From the NCBI GenBank assembly GCA_032622095.1, contig CP136063.1, positions 150,467,379 to 150,531,378 of the forward strand: a stretch of 64,000 bases of DNA, given 5' to 3'. The notes under the pieces are model-generated. The model was given only the letters and a program-made list of their open reading frames with translations. It was not told where the DNA came from and searched no databases. Position 1 is the first letter of the stretch, and each line of letters opens with the position of its first letter. Positions 1 to 10,844 of this stretch are shown one piece after another. The DNA is from Siphonodentalium dalli. Its lineage: Eukaryota > Mollusca > Scaphopoda > Gadilida > Siphonodentaliidae. The translations under genes were made by a program, and so were the position numbers.

Positions 1-529
1 TCAAAGTGGTTTTGAAGCCCAACTCATTGCCAAAACACTAAAAAAACAAGCAGGAAATTTTTGTTTTTAGTTGCGGAAAAAATTGCTTGTTGGTGGCTTT
101 GACCACCCACCCACCCCGGCATATGTGCCGGATTTTTTTTTTCACCCCCCCCCCTGCTATTGTGAACATATTTTTAGTCTCATAACAATCGCGTAATAAA
201 TAAGCAGAAAAATAAATCAATAATACATACATCCACCGGTTGTCCGGCTTTTTGCGGAATGGGAGTTGGAGTTAATTGTGTCTAGCTAAATGGCGTCATC
301 AATATTATGTAATCGTGGTGATGACGTTAAAAGCACATGATCGCAGTGCGTGTGTGTTTAATAGAATAACTATATAACAGCGTGTCAAAAATTTCAATTA
401 AGGCTTGCATATGGTGTAATTTAGTCCCGGCTAAGGTTTATATATATATAATAATGTATACGTTAGATCTATAATAAAGTTATTAGTTTTCAATTGAAGA
501 TTTAAAAAATAATTTTATCAATACATTGT
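1..529. other. No gene recognised; A+T-rich sequence with a C run
   Basis: Contains a T run and a C run near 130-155 and TA-rich tracts; no exon or repeat family identified. Confidence 0.4.
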
Positions 530-1720
530 CGTCATGGATGTTTTATGACCAGGATATTCAATAGGCCACACCGCTAGAGTGCTAATTTTATAGGCCACTA
601 ACCATGCACAGACGCAGCGAAATTTCCTCAGTCAGTCGGCAATATTGTTTTGGGGGAGGGGGCAATATTCAAAAAATATGTATACATGTATATAGTGTTG
701 TCATATACATGCTTCATATACACTATGAATATATACCTACTATGTTTGATATCATTTATGAAATGCATAATCTGACATCTATACAAAGCACGAAAATAAA
801 CAAACTTATCTGTGTTACCGCATTATGAAAAATAAAAAATAAATGCTCTTTATTGCCACAGAGTCAGCAATATTGTTTTGGATGCGCAATATTCAGAATT
901 TATGTGTGTGTATATATATATTGCCCTATATGATCATAACTATGAAAATAAACTTATCAAATCATATATATTGCTAATGAATGGCGTGATTATAATTTAT
1001 TAAATCTCACAACAATAAATATGTTATACTGCGTTCCGATAAATTAAAATGAAATGCTATTTATTGCGCCATGACTAAGGGCATCTGGAAACTGGAATGT
1101 TTTTGAGATGATCATTGTCTAATATATATAACTTTGCAAGTCTTCACATATATGCAATCTTTATATGAATATATATAATATATAACAAGTACTATTCTGG
1201 TAAGGAAAAGACGAGAAATACAAGCACATGTTTATATAGATAACTGCACGTAAAACCAAAATAATATAAAATAATTTATTAATACATCGTGGTAGAATAT
1301 ACTTATTAATATTCCAAAGTCTTCATCTGTGATTTCTTTTACGAGAACAGTTGTAGGTCCTACGTAAAATATGGGCATGGCTTTATAATGACAACACATC
1401 ATGATACATTTACTAATAACACGCTAAAGACGTTTAATTATGAGAACTACGATGACATTCGGCGAAGTTGTTGCATTTGCAGTGTGATAACATGGCAAAC
1501 TTCAAAAGCATTGATCGAATTCATGATCGCTTACGTGTAAACTTTAATATGCCATATTTGCATATCTATGTGTTGTCAATGAGTTACCATGTGGTCGTGC
1601 GATTAAGCTTCTGTTTATATGTGACAATCATGTGATCGCGCCGGTGATCACGTGACTTCGTCTACAACACAAAATCTTCGGCTGACTTTGGAATCTTTTT
1701 TAATCATTATAATCAAACTA
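530..1720 (-). repeat. Dispersed repeat, inverted paralogue of 38370-40765
   Basis: The reverse complement of this stretch aligns with 38370-38773 plus 40396-40765. For example, GTTGTAGACGAAGTCACGTG and GGTAACTCATTGACAAC occur in both, in the same order. The copy here lacks the 1.6-kb Helitron-like insertion, so 1172-1190 is an empty site. Within it, a motif AATGCTNTTTATTGC recurs. Confidence 0.7.
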
Positions 1721-2715
1721 ATGAACAGATAAACACAAAAAGTATATAAAAAGCATGTCATTGGATTTAGAAAGCAATACAATAAGTCAGTCTCTAATGT
1801 CATGAACCTGTTTCATCAAAGGGGTTAACTCAATATTGCACAGAAAACAGAACTGGACCAGAGAGTCATCAGTCACAGTGTTGACAGTTTTGACAGATTT
1901 TATCAACAGACTCAGCTAGCCATGCTATCTATCTAGCTATCTAGTGTCCAGCTAAACATAACTCATTGCCAATAATACACTCTCTGTGTGATAGAAGTTC
2001 TCTTCTAAGCTCACAGTGCAGGCATTAATTACATTATCAGTTACTTGAATTTTAAATGGCCATATCTCTGTTAAAATATATCGGATCAAACTCAAATTCG
2101 AACTTGATCTGTATTTCGCGGTGAAGCCCATATGTACCAAATTTGGTGCTGATCAGTCAACACAGCTTGGATGAATTCTATTTAAAAACAAGAGCAGAAA
2201 GGGTTAACTAAACAATACCAAAATCCATACAGATGAAGAACGTGCTAAGAAAGACCTAGGTAAGAAATATGAGGCAGATCAGAAGGAATATGTTCAACTT
2301 ATTGCATCGGGTAGCATGTGTGTGAAGGGTTAATTATTTTCTAAACCGATCAACCAATCGATAACATAAACTGTACAGGTGAGGGGTGTGTCATCATAAA
2401 CCTACATATCAAATATGAACACAATCAGACAAAAAACACTTTGGTTATAGCATCGGATAGCACATGGCCATGTGTGGATGCAAAGTGTTAATAATTTCTA
2501 AACCGATCAACCGATCGATACTAAAAACTATACAGGTGAGGGGTGTGTCATCATAAATATGCACATGAAATTTGAACACGATCCGATAAAAATTATTGAG
2601 TAATCAAATCGGATAGCAAATGTCTACAGACAGACAGACAGAGACAGACGAACGACAGATGGTTGATCCGGATGTCGGCATTATGTGTACCATGGTATGG
2701 GTACACATAAACAAG
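1721..2715. repeat. Dispersed repeat with GACA microsatellite and hairpin tail
   Basis: Paralogous to 30690-31920 (same order of ATAAAAAGCATGTCATTGG, the AGTCAGTCTC box and GTGTCATCATAAAC). It ends in a CAGACAGACAGA run (2625-2650) and then a near-palindromic tail GTGTACCATGGTATGGGTAC. Same tail family as 14129-14325, 32200-32335, 32600-32722 and 53130-53240. Confidence 0.6.
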
Positions 2716-4850
2716 ACAGTCAATGACTGTGGGGTCGCTCACATAAAACGAAAACTAAGTGGCGTTAAAAAAATCAGTCAAGGTGACAATTTAACTAACA
2801 CCAAAATAAGAATGGCCACACAAAAACTGAAAATTGACGTTATGTCCCTGGTCCCGCCCTTTTTGACCTGGTGACCCAAACTGAATAAATTTGAATCCCA
2901 GTCACCAAAGAACCCTTCATACTAATTATCAGTAAAACATACCTGATGGGTCTTGTGAAGGAAGCATATTAAGAGTTATTATAAAGGGAAACAGTCCTTC
3001 ACTTGGCCCTTACTTGACCTGGTGACCCCATTTTAACAAATCTGAATTCTAGTCAAACAAGAACATTCCATGCTAAATAAGCCAACTAATTCTTGCAAAC
3101 ATGTTTTAAGAATTACTATGGAGAGTTATGTCCATTACTCTGCCCTTATTTGATTCTGTGATCCCATTTTCACAAATCTGAATTCCTGTCACCCAAGGTC
3201 ATTTCATACCAAATATAAGCAAAAGACATGTAGGCCATTTGGTTCTTGCAAAGAAGACATATCATGAATTACCAAAGGAACCTCAATATTAATGTGAGCT
3301 AAATAGACCTGGCGATTCTTTCAAAGAAGACTTTTCAAGGGTTACTATAGAGGGAAAGTATGCCCCTGGCCTTTCCCCTATTTGACTAGGTGACCCTATC
3401 TGAACAAAAGATCTCCAACTGTTGGAAATTTATCAAAACCTTATTGATAATACCAGTTTATATCAAAATTATGAGTACCAAACATGAATTCATAGCATAG
3501 ACATGGTGGGTGCAGGAGTTTCAAATCTCCTATCTCTGCCCCTATTTTGAACCAAATGTAAATCCCAATCTATGAGATTCATTGATCTCTGATAATTGTT
3601 CCTTGAAATCATAAATATCACACATCATTATCACAGATGAAAAGAAATTAATAGCCTAGATAAAGATAATATGACACTTGCCTAGAATACAGCACATGGG
3701 AATTAATCTAATTTAAATTTAAATGAATGACACAAATAAACATTATCTCTGATTTGTTTATCAACAGCTGTGAGCTAAGATAAGGTCCAATTTCATACAC
3801 AGGAGACATTATAGCATGGTAGGCAGACAAGCTTGAAATAATATTGTGGCCTTGGGAATGTGATAGCATTTGTAACAGAAGTACATATACTTACTTTGAC
3901 CCCTCAATTGGCAAGGGTAACAATCTGTTTGTTTGTGATTCTTCTCCCAGACCCCTGGACCGATTTCAACTAAATTTTGTGGGATGAGTTGGTGTACTCT
4001 GGTGGATGTTATAATGTGGTTAGTTTTTCAAAATTGAATTTAAAATAAAATATTAAATTTTCATAAAAAAAAAAAATTTAAATAGAATTTTTTGTTTTTT
4101 TCTAATGTTTTTTGTTTTTGTTTTATTAAATTGAGCAAGGAGTTGAATCTAAAAAAACATATTTTTTTTATAGTTTTTTGCGTTTACAACTATTTGACCT
4201 GGTGACCTCATTTGAACAAATCTTAATGTGAGTCACCTAGGGAACATCCACACCAAATATGAACCCATTTGGTCCAATGGATCTAGAGAAGATGTTCAAA
4301 GAATTGTTGACGGACGGATGGACGGGAGGCAGGGGGATCTGGTCCATGTTGGGGGGGGGGGGGGGGGGGGGGGGGGGTGCAGGAAAGAGAAAGTTTAATG
4401 AGTCTCACAGTGATCCCATTAAAGATTTCATAACATTAGTTTCATAACACAGCAGATGTTATAATGACTCCAATTTTCCAATTTATTTTTAATATGTATA
4501 AAAAACATTTAATTGAGCAATGAGTTAAATCTCAATTAAATATAATAAGAAAATAAATAATTATATTCAAATTATTTTTTATTATTATTATTATTTGTAT
4601 ATATTTTTTAAAGAGTTATGACCCTGGATTCACAAATATTTGACCGAGTAACCTCATTTTAACAGATCTGAATGTGAGTCACCTTGGGAATATCCACACA
4701 AAATTTGAACCCATTCAGTCTTATGGTTCTGGAGAAGAAGATGATTCTCAATGGACGGATGGACAGATGGATGGATGGATGGACAGAAGATGAGGAGTGA
4801 TGACTATAGCTCCATCAGAGACATCGTCTCAGGTGAGCTAAAAAGGATGT
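2716..4850. repeat. Tandem-core repeat (~150-bp units), microsatellite and tail, with a 27-G run
   Basis: Decayed units beginning TTTGACCTGGTGACC recur (2862, 3016, 3390, 4192, 4640), each followed by an AATCTGAAT box and a CAAAGAAGA-like box. GGATGGA microsatellites (4312-4325, 4754-4785) precede a shared tail ending GGTGAGCTAAAAAGG. A pure run of 27 G lies at 4351-4377. Confidence 0.6.
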
Positions 4851-5561
4851 ATAATAAATATAACATCACAAGTGTGTGAACTGGTTAATGTTTACTTCAA
4901 TGTTAATGTTATATGAGGCAATAGTACAACACTGAATAAACAAAGGAATAGCAAAGTCTACTACAGAGATAAAAAGAAGACTGTCTTGTTGCATTAAGGG
5001 ACAGCATTCACACAAAGTCTGGAATCCTGGAAAAGTTATGGAATTCAAAAATATTTGAAAATTCCCAAAAATGGCACCTATTTTTATCCAAGTAATAGTC
5101 CTTGAAATAAGCTGCCACATGCCTCAAGGTCTCGAAAAGTTATGGAATATCCACAAAGATTCGTTCTGAGCTGACCTCATCATTAGTTTTCATTTTGAAC
5201 TCTGTACCCATAGTTAAGTACATGGTCATATGGTGTGCCTTTCACTTTGATTAACATGTGTCAACATGCACATTCCCTGAACTACTGTTCTATTTTTGGA
5301 AAATGTCAAAAGTCAAAATTAATGTTACATATCCCGGGAATAAGAATAAAAAATGTTGATGGATCTGTGTTCCCAAATATAGGCTTATACAGTCCTCAGT
5401 AAAATGGTGTTTTAAATTGAACAACCATATCAAGATTGAGATATACTCCTGTTGTGGTCAAGAAAAAGATTCAATATGAACTATATGTGTCTGCCAGACA
5501 TGATGAAATGAACACAAAAAATAACAGTGCAAGCGACCTGTTTTCTGCAACAACAAAAAGT
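4851..5561. other. No gene recognised
   Basis: A+T-rich. A short motif GGAAAAGTTATGGAAT occurs at about 5032 and 5134 and again near 14402 and 14465; otherwise nothing identifiable. Confidence 0.35.
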
Positions 5562-5659
5562 GGTACTAGTCAGGTTCGAAAATCTAAAAAAGCCTCTAGA
5601 AACGAAGGTGCGGGCATTTTTCTTTCAGAAGCTTTTGAGAATTGTTTCTAAAGGTATTT

Positions 5660-6470
5660 TTTATGCTGATTTCAAAAACCAATGTTGGCAAGTTGACAAA
5701 TTATTATTTCTGGTCAAAAATGGCAATTCAAAATGGCCGCCACCAAAACAAAGTCTAACTTTACGTTTGTTGTTATGTGTTGCCCTAAGACGTTCGAATA
5801 TTGAGTTTTTCCGTACTTTCGAACGAATTGGAACAAGAAGAAGTATACACAGAACATATGTGTAATTTAAAGTGAACATATTTGACATTTCACCCCATTT
5901 ATGCCCAAAAAATTACAAAAAACGCGAATTTTATAAATTATTACGGTCTTAAATGGCAGAAAGTGAAATATGCTGGAAACGTATCCTTCAAATGGTATAG
6001 ACAGTTGTGTCTATATCTAATTTGTAACCTGATTCCAAAAAACAATGTTGGCAACTCGACAAATTATTATTTCTGACCTAAAATGACAATTCAAAATGGC
6101 CGCCATCAGAACAAAGTCTAGATTTTCATTTACTGTTTTAAGTTGTTCTAAGACGTTTGAATATTATGCATTTCCGTACTTTCGAACAAATTGTGACACG
6201 AGACACTATACACCGAACATATGTGGTAATCTAAAGTGAGCATGTTTGTCATTTAACCCACTTTATGCCCAAAAATGACAAAAAAACGCGAATTTTATAA
6301 ATTATTGCCGTCTTAAATGGCAGAAAGTGAAATATATCCTTCAAATGGTTTAGACAGTTGTGTCTAAATCTAATTTGTAATCTGATTCCAAAAAACAATG
6401 TTGGCAACTCGACAAATAATTATTTCTGACCTAAAATGACAATTCAAAATGGCCGATATAATAATCAGTT
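5660..6470. repeat. Left-arm tandem repeats (~360-bp period)
   Basis: Units start around CAATGTTGGCAA followed by a CAAATTATTATTTCTG box, AATTCAAAATGGCCGCC, and AAACGCGAATTTTATAAATT. Two full units and one partial. Confidence 0.75.
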
Positions 6471-6570
6471 AAAAATTCGAAAATCTTCAGTAATATTATG
6501 AAACTGGTTCATCAACACCCAATGCGACACAATTTGCCATCATATAGCCAAAAATGGTCACATAAAAGCC

Positions 6571-7510
6571 TTATTTATTATTGCAGTCAGTTCCACAGTT
6601 ACAGAATGGTGTTCAGGGTGACTCTCTGATTTTCTGCATGTACACCTTGCTGTCACGCACCCCTTATTGCACCCACATTTGATTATTTTGAGACATGATT
6701 TTGGAATGGGTTCTAGTGACATCATAGTTGGATCTAATCGACCATTTTCTTCTTTCCATCCCATTGTCGAAGGATCCGGTAATGTTTGCACAGGAATGGT
6801 TGCTTGTTTCCAAACTAAAACCTGGTATTTTGTTCTCAAAATGTGGTAATGAAATGAGTCACTAGTTGGTGGAAGCTTTTCATGAGATTCAGTCCGAGGG
6901 AACATCCTGAATCTTGCATTGTTGAGTTTTGCATCGGAAACTCCATACAAAATGTTCAAAATGTTCAGCACTTTCAATTGTTTCAGTGGATATTGCAATA
7001 TTACCTATACACTTTAAGAGTTCACAACGTACATTCCATGTAAATCTTCCATGCGGATCGTTTAGACACCCCATATATGAACGAAGTTGAATCACACCCC
7101 GTTAAAGCATGAAACGCAAGAATATAGTTCAGAGCGTCGCTCGGTATTTGGGTGGCAACACCCCTGATGGGTAAAATTTTAGGGCTTTTGGAAGTTCCAG
7201 CCATCATGAACACATCACAATCTGCAGGGAATTTGTTTAGGTAACCAAGCAATAACACTAGAACATCGACGTCCCTACTTACCACAATAACTTATTTCAG
7301 ATTGCACCCCATGCTGGCATCAAGTTAATGAAGGATAAGTCTAGTGTCAGCCTCTTCGTCATTAGAGTCTAGCCCTTTCAAGTCTGTTCCATCTACCGAA
7401 CAATCTACTCTGCAATCTTCGGGGAACCCCCCTGCAACAACAACAGTAACACCTTCTGTTTTCGCTTTGGTAACAAGTTCTCGAGACAAGAAACCCTTCA
7501 AATCGGACTG
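6571..7510 (-). pseudogene. Left-arm remnant of an EADTR/PIN-like gene with a CXC-like tail
   Basis: Read on the minus strand, fragments in order are RELVTKAKTEGVTV, DSNDEEADTRLILH, SRDVDVLVLLLGYL, AGTSKSPK, HALTGCDSTSFIYGVSKRSA, and, further on, CLKIIKCGCNKGCVTARCTC. These are landmarks of a protein family that is abundant in invertebrate genomes, with acidic motifs suggestive of a PIN-like nuclease and a C-terminal Cys-rich CXC-like tail. I do not know an official name or proven function. The copy has stops (after LILH, after CNLK) and a frameshift in the tail, where another frame gives CNCGTDCNNK and a stop. Relative to the right arm it keeps the tail but lacks ~250 bp upstream of RELVTK. 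Confidence 0.65.
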
Positions 7511-7570
7511 TACCTATGGCCACAACAAGGGCCTGACCGTCATTGACAATACCTGCACGGGGAGATGGTG

Positions 7571-7769
7571 TCATTGTTGTTAGGCAGGATACTTTCTCGA
7601 TCAGAGCGTCACCAAGCATTGCTTTGTTTCCAGTTTGAAGTGTTTTATTTGTCTCGCATAATGCAATTGGAACAGGCATGAGTTCATGTTGTAAAACAGA
7701 TCGCAGTATATTACATCGTCTTGTAGTCTTGCCCTTCATGCCGGCAGGGCAGTCAACTTGCAAACACTG
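7571..7769. other. Unpaired central spacer of the foldback element
   Basis: About 200 bp between the innermost arm sequences, which pair as GGCCACAACAAGGGCCTGAC (near 7518) with its complement near 7805. No inverted partner was seen for the spacer. Confidence 0.6.
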
Positions 7770-7777
7770 ACACCATC

Positions 7778-8612
7778 TCCCCATGCAGGTATTGCCATTG
7801 ACGGTCAGGCCCTTGTTGTGGCCATGGGTAAACCGGAAAAGATAAATACATTTGGAGATTTGACCGATGTATTTTCAGTGTGCATGTTGAAGAAGGGCGA
7901 AGGCTATATGTCTGGATTGATGTAGTGTTAGACAGATACTCGGATAAATCTATCAAGACTGCCACCAGATCGAGAAGAAGTCGCAATGTACCATTGATCC
8001 GAAGGACAATAACACATCGCGATGTTCCCATCCCACAAAATTGCAAAAGTTTCATTTTGTTGTCTGACAACAAGTCTGATTTGAATGGTTTCTTGTCTCG
8101 AGAACTTGTTACCAAAGCGAAAACAGAAGGTGTTACTGTTGTTGCAGGGGGGGGGGGGGGTCCCAGAAGATTGCAGAGTAGATTGTTCGGTAGAGGCTGA
8201 CACTAGACTTATCCTTCATTCACTTGATACCAGCATGGGATGCAATCTGAAAAAAGTTATTGTGGTAAGTAGGGAGGTCGATGTTCTAGTGGTATTGCTT
8301 GGTTACCTAGTCAAAGTTCCTGCAGATTGTGATGTGTTCTTGGCGGCTGGAACGTCCAAAAGCCCTAAAATTATACCCATCAGGGATGTTGCCACCCAAA
8401 TACCGAGCGATGCTCTGAACTATATTCTTGCGTGTCATGCTTTAACGGGGTGTCATTCAACTTCATTCATATATGAGGTGTCTAAACGATCTGCATGGAA
8501 GATTTACATGGAATGTTGTGAACTCTTAACGGGTATAGGTAATATTGCAATATCCACTGAAACAATTGAAAGTGCTGAACATTTTGTATGCAAGTTGTAT
8601 GGAGTAATTTGA
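7778..8612 (+). pseudogene. Right-arm remnant of the same EADTR/PIN-like gene
   Basis: Plus-strand fragments in order are GIAIDGQALVVAMGKPEKIN, TFGDLTDVFSV, DVVLDRYSDKSIK, IRRTITHRDVPIPQNCKSF, LSDNKSDLNGFLSREL, EADTRLILHSLDTSMGCN, SREVDVLVVLLGYL, HALTGCHSTSFIYEVSKRSA. There is a frame change near 7920, another at the G run (8148-8160), and the acidic residue of GCDSTSF is His here. The Cys-rich tail seen in the left arm is deleted. Together the two arms show more of the ancestral domain order than either alone. It encodes no intact protein. Confidence 0.65.
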
Positions 8613-8689
8613 TGGCAAATTGTGTCGCATTGGGTGTTGTTGAACCTGTTTCATAATATTACTGAAGATTTTCGAAATTTAACTGATTA

Positions 8690-9490
8690 TTATATCGGCC
8701 ATTTTGAATTGTTATTTTAGGTCAGAAGTAATTATTGGTCGAGTTGCCAACATCGTTTTTTTGGAATCAGATTACAAATTACATTTAGACACAACTGTCT
8801 CAACCATTTGAAGGCTACATTTCCGGAATACTTCACTTTCTGCCATTTAAGACGGCAATAATTTATAAAATTCGCGTTTTTTTTTGTCATTTTTGGGCAT
8901 AAATTGGGTTAATGCATAAATGCAATATTCAAACGTCTTAGAACAACATGTAACAGTACCGAAAATCTAGACTTTATTCTGATGGCGGCCATTTTGAATT
9001 GTCATTTTAGGTCAGAAATAATTATTTGTCGAGTTGCCAACATTGTTTTCTGGAATCAGAATACAAATTACATTTAGACACAACTGTCTAAAACATTTGA
9101 GGGATATATTTCCAGCATACTTCACTTTCTGCCATTTAAGACCGCAATAATTGATAAAATTCGCGTTTTTTTGTCATTTTTGGGCATAAATTGTGTTAAA
9201 TGTCAAACATGTTCACTTTAAATTACCACATATGTTCTGTGTATAGTGTCTCTTGTCACAATTCGTTCGAAATTATGGAAATGCATAGTATTCAAACGTC
9301 TTAGAACAACATATAATAGTAAACGAAAATCTAGACTTTGTTCTGATGGTGGCCATTTTGAATTGTCATTTTAGGTCAGAAATAATAATTTGTCGACTTG
9401 CCAACATTGTTTTTTGAAATCAGCATAAAAAATACCTTTCGAAACAATTCTCAAAAGCTTCTGAAAGAAAAATGCCCGCAGCTTTCACTT
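8690..9490. repeat. Right-arm tandem repeats (~350-bp period)
   Basis: Inverted counterpart of the left-arm units; GGCCATTTTGAATTGTNATT starts near 8697, 8993 and 9351. Confidence 0.75.
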
Positions 9491-9522
9491 TTATTCCATT
9501 TCGAACTAGACTATACATTGTA

Positions 9523-10842
9523 TAATAATATTTTATATGTTCCTGCATGAAGCCTAATTTACACAAAATGTGTTTCAAATGATTGACGATTATTTGAGTC
9601 TAAGCTTTGATAGTTGCCAATCATTCATTGTCAAATGAAAAGAGACAATGCACATGCGACAATGTAGTAGCCTAATTCCAGGGTGCACGTGTTTAATCAT
9701 CAATAGAATTGTCACTTTACATGTTTCTATGAATGCTATAAAACATGTGGTTGCAATGCTGTAATCAATGTATAAATCTTTGCAAATACATACACGGTAC
9801 CTCTAAATTGACAATTACAAGGGCAGTCAAAATAATGCTTCTCTCGTACGTCAAATGGACAATCGCTATGATTACCAATGGATGACCAGCCTATTTTACT
9901 GGCAAACATAGCAATTTTATCAACATAGAACCACGGAGACAGTCATGGGCCAACAGATGAAGAGATGACACATCTGATGAGAAACTAATGGTGTAGTGTT
10001 ACATCAATTTATGTTGTCACCATGAGGAGATAAGCTTTGACGTTTTGTCTTTGTGCAAACTTTCTCAGCCGTCTAAGGGATCAGGGCCAGGGATGAGGGC
10101 CGAACATGTCACATTGATATAAGGGGCATAGAACACTCTAAAACCCATTGCATGTCATCTTTAACCTTGAATCAAACGAGAGGCCGATCACGATCGGCAG
10201 ATGTTTAACCCATACCTTGGCGATAACGATTAGCTATTTTCATAAATGCTTACACCAACCTTTTCAACAATTCACACCTTACTATTAAAGCTACTCGATC
10301 TGATTAAGCACCCCTCAGTTACTATTTATTTGGCTTCGGGAGTAAAAAATATTTTAGTCAAATCGAGGAACCCATTCCTTAAAGCTCAGAGTAAGCAGAT
10401 ATCAATTTTTTAAATCTATTATATTTAACCACCTGGAATATTTAGTGGCCATATGAAAGTCGATGAAGATGGATAACTCTAAAATCAAGTGGCTTTTTTG
10501 TGTCAGATATATGACAAAGCAGCAAAATTTCATTGTACAAAATGTTGATAAATAACAGATTTTGGGCAATTTTATACTATAGTGGACTGTGGTTAGCATT
10601 ATTTTTGGGCAATTAATCGATTCTGATAACAGAAGCGGAATTTCAAACTGTTGTTGGAATCTGATGATATGGTGACCATCAAATCGGATTGAGTACCTTT
10701 AAGTTCACAAGTGGCATAAGACTTATTGGGCACCTTCCATATGAACATGGATATGGCATTTGATTCCAACCTATTAAGTCAGTTGAAAATAGATATATAG
10801 TCTTATAGAGCTCAGTCCATAGTCAGGCAGAAGAACCATACA
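9523..10842. other. No gene recognised; one dispersed-repeat fragment
   Basis: A fragment at 10176-10260 (GAGGCCGATCACGATCGGCA) is shared with 29660, 30338 and 52077. The remainder is A+T-rich with nothing identifiable. Confidence 0.4.
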
Positions 10843-10844
10843 TA

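Larger units (their letters stand above)
5562..9522. mobile_element. Large foldback element with two opposed gene copies
   Basis: The left half (5562-7570) is the reverse complement of the right half (7770-9522), apart from indels. Outer ends share GCGGGCATTTTTCTTTCAGA, reading inward. Each arm has about three tandem units of ~360 bp (left near 5678, 6040, 6397; right near 8700, 8990, 9350), then a decayed coding segment pointing outward (minus in the left arm, plus in the right). The centre is a ~200-bp unpaired spacer (7571-7769). The overall shape fits a foldback DNA transposon or a tail-to-tail duplicated insertion; no transposase was recognised. Confidence 0.7.

Noticed and set aside
4259-4447. 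62-codon open frame with a poly-glycine stretch
   Set aside because: Glycines come from the G27 run inside a tandem repeat.
5436-6076. Several plus- and minus-strand open frames
   Set aside because: Fall in the tandem arm of the foldback element and have no domain.
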